From positions 1 through 64,000 of the forward strand of contig JAEWVR010000029.1 in the NCBI GenBank assembly GCA_023459055.1: a DNA stretch of 64,000 bases. Reading direction: 5' to 3'. The notes below the pieces were generated by a model. It was not told where the DNA came from and made no database searches. It worked only from the letters and a program-made list of their open reading frames with translations. The translations under genes and the position numbers were made by a program. Each line of letters starts with the position of its first letter. Within the stretch, counting starts at the first letter, position 1. Positions 27,335-34,977 of this stretch are shown here, in pieces. Source of the DNA: Fibrobacterota bacterium (GTDB taxonomy: Bacteria; Fibrobacterota; Chitinivibrionia; Chitinivibrionales; Chitinispirillaceae).

Positions 27335-28708
27335 CTACCGCAGATCTCTGCAATATTCTGCTTCCATATTCTGGATTCCGGTTTCTGAATTCTGGCTTCT
27401 CGCTTCCATCTCCCGGCTCCCAGCCATCCCCCCAACACTCCCGTTGTTTACCCGTTGGATTCGCTGCGCAAGCAGTCTGCAGAGAAATAGTGCATAGTGT
27501 GGTTTTTCACGGATTGCTTCAACAAAATTTTTCTTTGATATCTCGATAAGCTTGCCATCAGTCCCGGCGATAATTGTTGCACTGCGTTCATTATTCAGGA
27601 GAAATGACATCTCTCCCATAAAAATGTCATCAGGTGTCAGACTTGAAACAACAATACCCTGTACTACCACGTTGTAAACACCTTTAACAATATAGTACAA
27701 GTAATCACCTGGTTCACCTTCATTGAAAATCACATCACCGCGTTTAATTTCCTTTACGGGAATATATTCAAATAATCCAGGCATTAAACCTGCTCTCTCC
27801 GTTTCAAAATGCACTTCAAAAGTGACTTCATTACCCTTTTCGTTATAGTGAAGATTATTTACAAGTGATTTTGTAATCAGTATTCCCCTGCCATGAAGCT
27901 CCAGAACAAACTCGTCCTTGGTTACATCCTTGACATGTCGCCAATCAAATCCTTTTCCCTGATCACCGATGGTAAAAATGGCCCTCTCAGGAGTTATTGT
28001 ATACTCGAATGATACTTTTTTCCTGTTTATGGCTTCATCACGGTTTTTTAATGCTATCAGTTCGGCAATATCATACGATTTTTCAAGCCATTCCGATTTT
28101 TCATCATAGGTGATTCCGCAATTACCATGTTCAATTGCATTGGTAAGCATCTCTGTAAGTGCAAGCCTGACATTAAATTTCTGTTCCATTTTTATTCTGT
28201 TTGAGTTGTACAGAAAATTACAGATAAGGTTTACATAACACTTTACATCATAGATATCATTGTCAAGCTGAAATGAACCACTTATATTACTTAGAAAATC
28301 ACTACTCAATTCACGTTGAAACAGAATTCTTCTGTTGTTAAAGATTATCGATACCACTTTAGCGACATAACTTTGATAATCTGCTGTATCAAGTGCAATA
28401 ATCAGATTTGCGCCCTTAATTAATTCAACACGCTCAATTTCATTGTTAGTATTGCATATGGCGATGATCCCCCCATGAAGCAACCAGGCATCACTCATAA
28501 TATTTGTAAGTAATTCAAATGCATTGATACCCTTATCGCTGAAATTGACAATTATTAATTCCGGCATCTCAATGCCAAGATAATCAAGTGTTGATGAGCT
28601 GTCAGAAAGCTGATGCAACACTATCTGATGCAACCCGTTTTTTGAAAGGTATTCCACTGTTCGCTCTACAAGAGCATTGTCGCTTGTAACAATCGGCAAT
28701 TTATACAT
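27335..28708 (-). CDS. Pseudo-receiver / RsbW-type HATPase / cyclic-nucleotide-binding regulator
   Basis: This 457-residue protein combines three modules. Residues 1-115 have a receiver-like fold (LPIVTSDNALVERTVEYL), but the phosphoacceptor position reads IIVNFSD, with Asn for Asp, so phosphorylation is unlikely. Residues about 160-300 form an anti-sigma or serine-kinase-type ATPase (RLALTEMLTNAIEHGN as N-box, FTIGDQGKGFDW as G1, GRGILITKSL as G2). Residues about 310-430 are a cNMP-binding barrel (IFNEGEPGDYLYYIVKG, MGEMSFLLNNERSATIIA). The last ~28 residues are encoded by a repetitive DNA segment and look like an accidental extension. It probably integrates a nucleotide or redox signal with a partner-switching output; partners are not encoded nearby. 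Confidence 0.85.
   Translation of the reverse strand: MYKLPIVTSDNALVERTVEYLSKNGLHQIVLHQLSDSSSTLDYLGIEMPELIIVNFSDKGINAFELLTNIMSDAWLLHGGIIAICNTNNEIERVELIKGANLIIALDTADYQSYVAKVVSIIFNNRRILFQRELSSDFLSNISGSFQLDNDIYDVKCYVNLICNFLYNSNRIKMEQKFNVRLALTEMLTNAIEHGNCGITYDEKSEWLEKSYDIAELIALKNRDEAINRKKVSFEYTITPERAIFTIGDQGKGFDWRHVKDVTKDEFVLELHGRGILITKSLVNNLHYNEKGNEVTFEVHFETERAGLMPGLFEYIPVKEIKRGDVIFNEGEPGDYLYYIVKGVYNVVVQGIVVSSLTPDDIFMGEMSFLLNNERSATIIAGTDGKLIEISKKNFVEAIREKPHYALFLCRLLAQRIQRVNNGSVGGMAGSREMEARSQNSETGIQNMEAEYCRDLR
27355..27420. repeat. Low-complexity TTCTG/CTTCC repeat tract
   Basis: Short imperfect repeats (ATTCTG at 27355, ATTCTGG at 27368, TTTCTG at 27382, AATTCTGG at 27388, then several CTTCC/CTTCT units) form a pyrimidine-rich tract. 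It overlaps the 3' end of the pseudo-receiver gene and encodes its last ~20 residues. Confidence 0.55.
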
Positions 28709-28802
28709 TTAAGGATGTGGCTCCGTAATCAGGTATCAATACTCACACCATTACTCTGTTTAATAATTACCAATTATAACATTGGGCATTAATCAAGTGC
28801 TC

Positions 28803-28840
28803 AAAAAAAAGCAGAGACTCTATTAAAAAGCCCCTGCTTT
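28803..28840 (-). terminator. Rho-independent terminator of the AgmX-like gene
   Basis: On the minus strand AAGCAGGGGCT pairs with AGTCTCTGCTT (11 bp with two G-U pairs, short loop) and is followed by eight T. It lies about 30 nt beyond the stop codon. Confidence 0.85.
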
Positions 28841-28868
28841 ACATCACAAACCGGAATTACAGTATGTT

Positions 28869-29930
28869 TTATGATGAGAACACAAACGGATAGACTATTT
28901 CGGTAACATCACCAACTTTGTCGATCTTTTCAAACCGCCAGCGGCTAATCATGCCCTTGATTTTTGCCTCAAGTACATTATCCAGCACTGTTGATTCAAC
29001 GATATCACACACAAGTACATTCCCGAACTCATCAATGGCAAACCTGCAAACAACCTTACCTCTCAATTCCGGTTTATCTCTAAGCCTTTGATTATATGCA
29101 TATCGAAGTGATTGAATATTCTGCATAACCACTTTTAATATTTCTGACTTGTTTCGTCCGCCGTAGAGACCAATTCCTGTTGTAGGGGGCAATTGTCGAA
29201 CTCTTTCTGAAACTGATGTCGGCTTTAACGTTAGTGCCGAAGCATCCGCTGATGGTCCGATATCAGTTCCCGGAGAATACGGGCCAAATCCACTATTTAC
29301 ACCATCACCATATCCGATTGCCGATGGCCCCATTCTTGCCACACCCCCTCCGCTTCCTCTGCGTAAACCATTAACACCTGATATTACTGCATCGATACCA
29401 TCAGCAAATCCCCCGGGAGCAGTGATATCGCCGGATATATTTCTACCATTTGTCACCCCTGCCTGTATCCCGAAAATTCCCATTTTGGCAACTCTAGCAC
29501 GTGGATCTCCGCCACCGGATGAACGCACGGAACTGCCATTTCTATTGGCAGAAACTCTATTATGCAAAGTGCGTTTCTCTACATTGACGACCTGTGGCGG
29601 AGGGGGTATTACCGGTGGCCTGTCTACTCCATCCCTATTAAATATACCACTATTTGGCTTTGTCACTGGTTCATCTACTATTCCAACAGATCGTATCTCT
29701 GCGACATCCATTTTTGTCAATCCCAATCCGACAAATATCGCACAACAAATAGCAAATGTTTCAGAAGTTATAAGACGCTCACCGTTATCAAGTGAAAAGA
29801 TGTCGCCGCGCTCATGTAATCTCGCGACAAACTCCTCTGTTGTCAAGATACGACCTTCAACTTCATTCTCATCATCATCCATGGCAATATAACCGGATGC
29901 ACCAGCAGAAAGTACAACTTCCTGTATCAT
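28869..29930 (-). CDS. AgmX/PglI C-terminal (TonB-like) domain protein
   Basis: The ATG at 29930 has AAGGAG seven nt upstream and is preferred to 29963. The 353-residue protein has one hydrophobic segment (ETFAICCAIFVGLGL, about residues 57-71) and a Pro-rich stretch (PPVIPPPPQVV). A long Gly/Ser-rich region follows (about 125-245), and a C-terminal ~90-residue TonB-like domain closes it (LRGKVVCRFAIDEFGNVLVC, VLEAKIKGMISRWRFEKID) of the AgmX/PglI type known from myxobacterial gliding clusters. It probably spans the periplasm. No ExbB/ExbD genes are nearby. It has its own terminator and is divergent from the surface-polymer cassette. Confidence 0.82.
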   Translation of the reverse strand: MIQEVVLSAGASGYIAMDDDENEVEGRILTTEEFVARLHERGDIFSLDNGERLITSETFAICCAIFVGLGLTKMDVAEIRSVGIVDEPVTKPNSGIFNRDGVDRPPVIPPPPQVVNVEKRTLHNRVSANRNGSSVRSSGGGDPRARVAKMGIFGIQAGVTNGRNISGDITAPGGFADGIDAVISGVNGLRRGSGGGVARMGPSAIGYGDGVNSGFGPYSPGTDIGPSADASALTLKPTSVSERVRQLPPTTGIGLYGGRNKSEILKVVMQNIQSLRYAYNQRLRDKPELRGKVVCRFAIDEFGNVLVCDIVESTVLDNVLEAKIKGMISRWRFEKIDKVGDVTEIVYPFVFSS

Positions 29931-30155
29931 ATACAGCTCCTTTTTCTTAAATTTATAAGGCACATCCCGGGTTTTGTGTTGTGTTTTAAATGCGTCGCTA
30001 TGAATAAAAACGCCAAGTTGATAGAAAAGTTACAAAATTTGTTTTTCGTGATGATTTTTGTTAGTCATTTATAGGGATTTTATTATTTTTTGTACGCGTC
30101 TGAATGTGTTCTGGATCGCTACATAATTAATTACAATTCAGGAAAAGTGATTAAA

Positions 30156-30428
30156 ATGTCAAAAAAAACAAAAACAGTCAATATATTATTCAATCTGCTT
30201 ATAGTTACAGCAGTTGTCTCATCGTTTGTAAAAACGCCGGATCACCAAACAAATGTATCACTTGCTTATCTTGATCCTGGTACCGGTTCGATGATCATTT
30301 CAGCAATAGTTGGTATTTTTGCAACAATTGCCCTTGGAGTTAAAACTTTCTGGTATAGAATTGTCAGGATCTTTAATCCGTCAAAGAAAATGACGGAACC
30401 CAAAAAAACATCCGGAGCCAAAAAGTAG
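30156..30428 (+). CDS. Small LDPGTGS membrane protein
   Basis: Starting at the ATG at 30156 (an AGGA lies about 12 nt upstream), this 90-residue protein has a hydrophobic segment at about residues 10-26, the motif AYLDPGTGSMIIS near 38-50, and a second membrane helix AIVGIFATIALGVKTFW. The C-terminus is Lys-rich and probably cytoplasmic. Small proteins with this LDPGTGS motif recur next to surface-polysaccharide and phosphopolymer genes, but their function is unknown. The next gene starts 30 nt downstream, making this the first gene of the 30.1-36.8 kb cassette. Confidence 0.8.
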   Translation: MSKKTKTVNILFNLLIVTAVVSSFVKTPDHQTNVSLAYLDPGTGSMIISAIVGIFATIALGVKTFWYRIVRIFNPSKKMTEPKKTSGAKK

Positions 30429-30458
30429 CATCTATACCACACTGTCAAGCAGGAACAC

Positions 30459-31634
30459 ATGAGTCAGAAAAAAGGATTTTCGCTTAAGGTATTTATTAAG
30501 TCATTCAGGAATTACCGTGCCTATTACAAACTGCATCCGGATTTCAGAAATATTGTTATCTATTCTGAAAGCGGTCAGGATTGGCACCACTTCAGTGATA
30601 TTATCGGTAAACTACTTGACATGGGCAACAAAGTCACTTATGTTACATCGGATTTACAGGATCAGGGTTTATCATTTGCACACCCTGAATTCAGATCGAT
30701 ATTCATTGGTGATGGATTCTGGCTTATTACCTTTTTTCAGTTTTTGAAAGCTGATTGTCTTGTATTGACAATGATTGATCTTAATATTTTTCAGTTAAAG
30801 CGGTCCATTAATCCTGTGCATTATATTTATCTGTTCCATGCAATGGGAAGTACGCACATGGTTGATTTTGAAAGCTCATACGATCATTACGATACGATTC
30901 TTTGCAGCGGCCAGCATCAAATTGACGAAATACGGAAAAGAGAATCACTAAAAAATCTTCCAGCTAAAAATCTTGTTCCTCACGGGTATGCACGTATCGA
31001 AAATCTCATGAAACAGGCGTCAGTACGCAGCCATAAATCCGTAAAACCATATACTGTTCTCATCGCTCCAACCTGGGGTCCGAATTCAATTATGAATATT
31101 TGCGGTAAAAAACTTGTCACAATTCTGCTTGATGCCGGATTTAAGGTGATACTCAGACCTCATTATCAAACTGCAAAGTTAACACCCGAAGTGATACAGG
31201 ATATTCTTGATACCTGTTCAGGAAACTCTCTTTTCTCTCATGTGTCAAAAATGGGTGATACTGATTCACTCTTTGATTCCGACATTCTAATCTGCGATTG
31301 GTCATCAATGTCAATCGAATATGCCCTTGGACTCGAGAAACCGGTTTTATACATTGATGTTCCTAAAAGAGTAAGAAATAACAACTATACAGAACTCGGC
31401 CTTGAACCCATGGAAATAAGTATACGGAATCAGGTAGGCGCAGTGCTTTCTCCTGATAATCTTTCGGGTGCGCCTTCGCTAATTAATTCGCTCTGTGAAA
31501 ATCCGGAAAAATTCAAAGCGGGTATCCGTCAATTCAGGGAAAAAGTAGTGTTCAACCTTGGTAACAGTGTTGCTGTTGGCGCTGCTGCTATTGCAGAAAT
31601 TGCGGATAAAGTAAAAGTTAAGGAAGCTATGTAA
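30459..31634 (+). CDS. CDP-glycerol glycerophosphotransferase-like (TagB/TagF family) enzyme
   Basis: A 391-residue cytoplasmic GT-B-like transferase. It has FHAMGSTHM near residue 127 where TagF-type enzymes have WHGTPLK, and ILRPHYQTAK near 234, matching the second catalytic His motif. DILICDWSSMSIEYALGLEK near 272-291 is the donor-binding segment, followed by PVLYIDVPK. Family members transfer glycerol phosphate or related alditol phosphates from CDP-linked donors to membrane-bound acceptors. The donor here may not be CDP-glycerol, because the cassette's own nucleotidyltransferase is of the LicC/PntC/FrbH kind. AGGAACAC precedes the ATG. It is the second gene of the cassette. Confidence 0.85.
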   Translation: MSQKKGFSLKVFIKSFRNYRAYYKLHPDFRNIVIYSESGQDWHHFSDIIGKLLDMGNKVTYVTSDLQDQGLSFAHPEFRSIFIGDGFWLITFFQFLKADCLVLTMIDLNIFQLKRSINPVHYIYLFHAMGSTHMVDFESSYDHYDTILCSGQHQIDEIRKRESLKNLPAKNLVPHGYARIENLMKQASVRSHKSVKPYTVLIAPTWGPNSIMNICGKKLVTILLDAGFKVILRPHYQTAKLTPEVIQDILDTCSGNSLFSHVSKMGDTDSLFDSDILICDWSSMSIEYALGLEKPVLYIDVPKRVRNNNYTELGLEPMEISIRNQVGAVLSPDNLSGAPSLINSLCENPEKFKAGIRQFREKVVFNLGNSVAVGAAAIAEIADKVKVKEAM

Positions 31635-31690
31635 CTGAATTTTTTTTAGTTCTCTTACTACCACCATTTTCTCAATCGATATAAATCATT

Positions 31691-33514
31691 ATGAAATCAA
31701 ACAATCCATTTTTTTCTATAAAAGAACGCCTTTCTCTGCTTAAATGGAGTGCAGAATTTTTTACTATTGCCGCGATCGTTTTTGTTATTGCAGGATTACG
31801 TTACTTTTTTGTCTACCACATCCCCACCGAACCACTTGGATTAGCCTATACAATTGCAGCTTTTTCAAGTCACTTTTTATCAATCGGTCTTTTACTATTT
31901 ATTGGAATTGCACTTCCGCTGGTACTTCTTTTACCATTTCGTAAGATTATTATAAGCATGTCAGTCATCGTTGCTGCGTTTGTCATTTCATTAATTCTGC
32001 TTGATTCGCAAATCTATACGGCACACCGTTTTCACTTTACAATTCTGACAATTAAAATACTTGGCTGGAAAACGTGGGGATTCGGGATTATTTATTTTCT
32101 GATTTTTACAGTATTATTCTCATTAATTGCCCGGAATTCGTGGAAACGTGCTATTGTTGACAATAAGAGCATGAGGTCCATTGTCGTGGCACCACTCACA
32201 ATTCTCCTTCTCGGATTCACCCATGTGACACATATGTGGGCTGATGCCACAGGGTATATGCCGGTCACACGGTTTACAACTACTCTTCCCCTGTTTTATC
32301 CATCAACAAGTAAACGTTTCATGATAAAACATGGTTTTAACGATATTGCAAACCGCAGATCGCTTCCAAAGAACTTTTCACCTGAATCGTCCGGGTTTTA
32401 TTATCCTCAGAAACCATTGCAATTTGACTCTCTTATTGCAAACAAAAACATTATTATCATCTGTTTAGATGCCTTGCGTGCAGATGTTGTAACTGATTCT
32501 CTGATGCCTGGAATTATGAATCATGCAAAAGAAAATGGCACAATATTTACTAACCATTGGAGTGGTGGAAATTCAACCAAGATGGGTCTGTTTTCCCTTT
32601 TTTACGGTATTCCACCAACATATCAGCTGTATGTTGAGAGTAACAAGGTCTCCCCTGTTCTTGTAAATACGATGCTTGATAAAAATTACGCGATGGGAAT
32701 TTTTACAAGCTATAAACTCTATGCACCTGCATGTCTTGACATTACTGCATTTGTAAAAATACCAAATTTGCGTCTCGAAACAAAAGTTGACGGACCTCAG
32801 GACGTATACCGTAAAGACAGTGCACTCACCACCGAATGGAAACAATGGCTTGACACAATACCATCAAACAAAAACTTCTTCGGATTTCTCTTCTACGATG
32901 TTCTCAGCGTTGAAGGGTATCCGCCTCATTATAAATCGAGAGTCAGGATTAACGGTTTGATGAATGATATGCAGAAGAAATTTGAGCATTACAAGGCAGG
33001 TGTTCAATACCTTGACTCATTGACCACCGTGGTAATTGATGATTTACAGAAACGTAATCTTTTACGAAATACTATCGTAGTAATTACATCAGATCACGGT
33101 GAAGAATACAATGAGAATGGACTGAATTTTACCGGTCACGGCAGTGCATTCAGTAAAATTCAGATGAAAACACCCATGATCGTTTTCAATCCGGAGAATG
33201 GTTCATCAACGGTTACCAGGCGAACAAGTCATTATGATGTGGTTCCTACATTTATGCGAAGTGGACTTGGTTGTACCAGCCCAGCTAAAGATTACTCATC
33301 AGGTAATGATCTTTTCGGTAGTGAAACCTGGCAATGGCTGATTGGTGGCAGTTATTATAACTTCGCCATTATTGAACCGGACAAAATCACCGTTCAATTC
33401 CCCGGTGGATACTATGAAACACGCGATACCAACTATCAACTGATAAATAGTTCGACGTTATCGCCCTACCTCTCTGACGCACTTGCTGAAATGGGGAGAT
33501 TTTACAGGCGATGA
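31691..33514 (+). CDS. YejM/LtaS-like membrane protein with sulfatase-fold periplasmic domain
   Basis: A 607-residue protein with five N-terminal transmembrane helices (about 18-190, DUF3413-like) and an extracytoplasmic alkaline-phosphatase-superfamily domain. The first metal ligand lies in IIIICLDALRAD near residue 255. The nucleophile region is HWSGGNSTKMGLFSLFYG near 290, matching the SGGN-(S/T)-T pattern of YejM (PbgA) and LTA synthase. TSDHGEEYNENG and TGHGSAFSKIQMKTPMIVF supply the C-terminal metal ligands. Active relatives transfer or remove phospho-head groups, while YejM itself mainly regulates LPS synthesis. The metal-site residues look intact here, so catalysis is plausible. It overlaps the YidC-like gene by 4 nt. 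Confidence 0.85.
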   Translation: MKSNNPFFSIKERLSLLKWSAEFFTIAAIVFVIAGLRYFFVYHIPTEPLGLAYTIAAFSSHFLSIGLLLFIGIALPLVLLLPFRKIIISMSVIVAAFVISLILLDSQIYTAHRFHFTILTIKILGWKTWGFGIIYFLIFTVLFSLIARNSWKRAIVDNKSMRSIVVAPLTILLLGFTHVTHMWADATGYMPVTRFTTTLPLFYPSTSKRFMIKHGFNDIANRRSLPKNFSPESSGFYYPQKPLQFDSLIANKNIIIICLDALRADVVTDSLMPGIMNHAKENGTIFTNHWSGGNSTKMGLFSLFYGIPPTYQLYVESNKVSPVLVNTMLDKNYAMGIFTSYKLYAPACLDITAFVKIPNLRLETKVDGPQDVYRKDSALTTEWKQWLDTIPSNKNFFGFLFYDVLSVEGYPPHYKSRVRINGLMNDMQKKFEHYKAGVQYLDSLTTVVIDDLQKRNLLRNTIVVITSDHGEEYNENGLNFTGHGSAFSKIQMKTPMIVFNPENGSSTVTRRTSHYDVVPTFMRSGLGCTSPAKDYSSGNDLFGSETWQWLIGGSYYNFAIIEPDKITVQFPGGYYETRDTNYQLINSSTLSPYLSDALAEMGRFYRR

Positions 33515-34977
33515 AACGGTTTACTGTACCACTATTTCTTTTATTACTTTCAGGGATCATCTCAATCTCCGGTGCAGATTCTATATCTGTAAAGGTTAAT
33601 GCATTTTCCTATATTTTTTCATCATCCGGAGATTTGCATTCAATTACCTATGAGGAACCAGGGTTATCAAAACCTGTAGGCATCCGCAATCCTGATTCAG
33701 ATGTTATTTCATTCACACCGGAACATCACCATACTCTTTTATCTGAAATTACACCCACGCATCAGATTTCAAAAAATGATAGTCAATCCATTATTTCATT
33801 TTTCTATACAAATGAGTCTGATACATTTGTTAAAAAGTTCTGTATATCAAAAATATCAAATATTTTTTCCATTCGCGTTTATTCTACAGCAAGAGCAGAC
33901 AGTACAGCATCAGCCAGATTCGTTCTGAAAGTGACATTGAACAAAATTCAAAATGAACACTACCGGTTCATTTCAATAGACAACAAGAAAAAGAAAGTAT
34001 ACTCTTTAAATCAGAAAGCCTCACAATCAATCAACAATACAAACTGGTCGGGTATCAGAAGCCGCTTCACAGCAGTACTGCTCCGTTCAGAATCAGACAG
34101 TATTTTTTTGGATAATTATAACGATTGCATGGTGCAATTCTCCGGTAAGATTTCAGGTAATGATACTCTAACCTATTTGGTGTATGCCGGTCCTGTAAAG
34201 TATACATTACTCAGGAATATTGGCAATAATGCCGAACGGCTTATGTTTCCTTTATGGTTCTGGATGCGATGGTTGTCACTTGGCATACTATACCTGTTTG
34301 ATTTTCTGACATCACTCTGCAATAACCTTCTCATTGCAATCATTCTTCTTTCTATTTGTGTAAAGATTATCCTGTCCCCGTTATTTCATATTGCTGATAA
34401 GTGGCAGAAAAAAGTTAATTACCAGAACGGTATTATTCAGCCCCGTATTGCTGAGATTAAAAAACAATTTAAAGGTGAAGAACAGACTCACCGGATTCTT
34501 GCATTACATAAAGAGCTTGGAATCAGTCCGCTTTATTCTTTAAAAAGTCTCTTTAGTGCAGCAATTCAGATTCCCATCTTCTTTGCAGCTTATCACGCGT
34601 TAAGTGAACACTATGCACTCTTTCAGACATCAGCGGGATTTATCACAGACTTATCAAAAGCTGATAGTTTATTACCACTCCCCTTTACACTTCCAGTAAT
34701 AGGTAATAGAATTAATATTCTGCCATTCGTGATGACTTCCATTACACTGGCGTCATCATGGCTGCATACCGATACATCGATGTCTTTAGCGATGTTAAAA
34801 AAACAGCGGATAAACCTTTACGGTATGGCGTTTCTGTTTTTTATTCTCCTGTATACATCTCCGGCAGGCATGGTTATTTACTGGACAATGAATAACCTCC
34901 TTGCCTTTTTATCTACTGTATTTTCATCATTTTTCCATTATAGACAACACCAATCCATAAAAGGAACTATACCATGA
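33511..34977 (+). CDS. YidC/Oxa1-like membrane insertase paralogue
   Basis: A 488-residue protein with a signal-anchor or signal peptide (to about 22), a periplasmic beta domain (about 23-240) as in Gram-negative YidC, and the 60KD_IMP core from about 245. LLSICVKIILSPLF corresponds to the groove helix where canonical YidC has an essential Arg (IVRxxLxPL); here it is Lys. The cytoplasmic hairpin (QPRIAEIKKQFKGEEQ, LHKELGISPLYSLKSL) leads to FSAAIQIPIFFAAYHAL, and later helices end with SPAGMVIYWTMNNLLAF. The usual Cys-containing G-C-L-P turn is replaced. It is not in an rnpA/rpmH context but overlaps genes on both sides by 4 nt, so it is probably a dedicated accessory insertase or polymer-export factor. 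Confidence 0.88.
   Translation: MKRFTVPLFLLLLSGIISISGADSISVKVNAFSYIFSSSGDLHSITYEEPGLSKPVGIRNPDSDVISFTPEHHHTLLSEITPTHQISKNDSQSIISFFYTNESDTFVKKFCISKISNIFSIRVYSTARADSTASARFVLKVTLNKIQNEHYRFISIDNKKKKVYSLNQKASQSINNTNWSGIRSRFTAVLLRSESDSIFLDNYNDCMVQFSGKISGNDTLTYLVYAGPVKYTLLRNIGNNAERLMFPLWFWMRWLSLGILYLFDFLTSLCNNLLIAIILLSICVKIILSPLFHIADKWQKKVNYQNGIIQPRIAEIKKQFKGEEQTHRILALHKELGISPLYSLKSLFSAAIQIPIFFAAYHALSEHYALFQTSAGFITDLSKADSLLPLPFTLPVIGNRINILPFVMTSITLASSWLHTDTSMSLAMLKKQRINLYGMAFLFFILLYTSPAGMVIYWTMNNLLAFLSTVFSSFFHYRQHQSIKGTIP

Noticed and set aside
30090..30155. Longer N-terminus (22 extra codons) for the LDPGTGS protein.
   Set aside because: The extra residues have no ribosome-binding site, and the ATG at 30156 directly precedes the first membrane segment.
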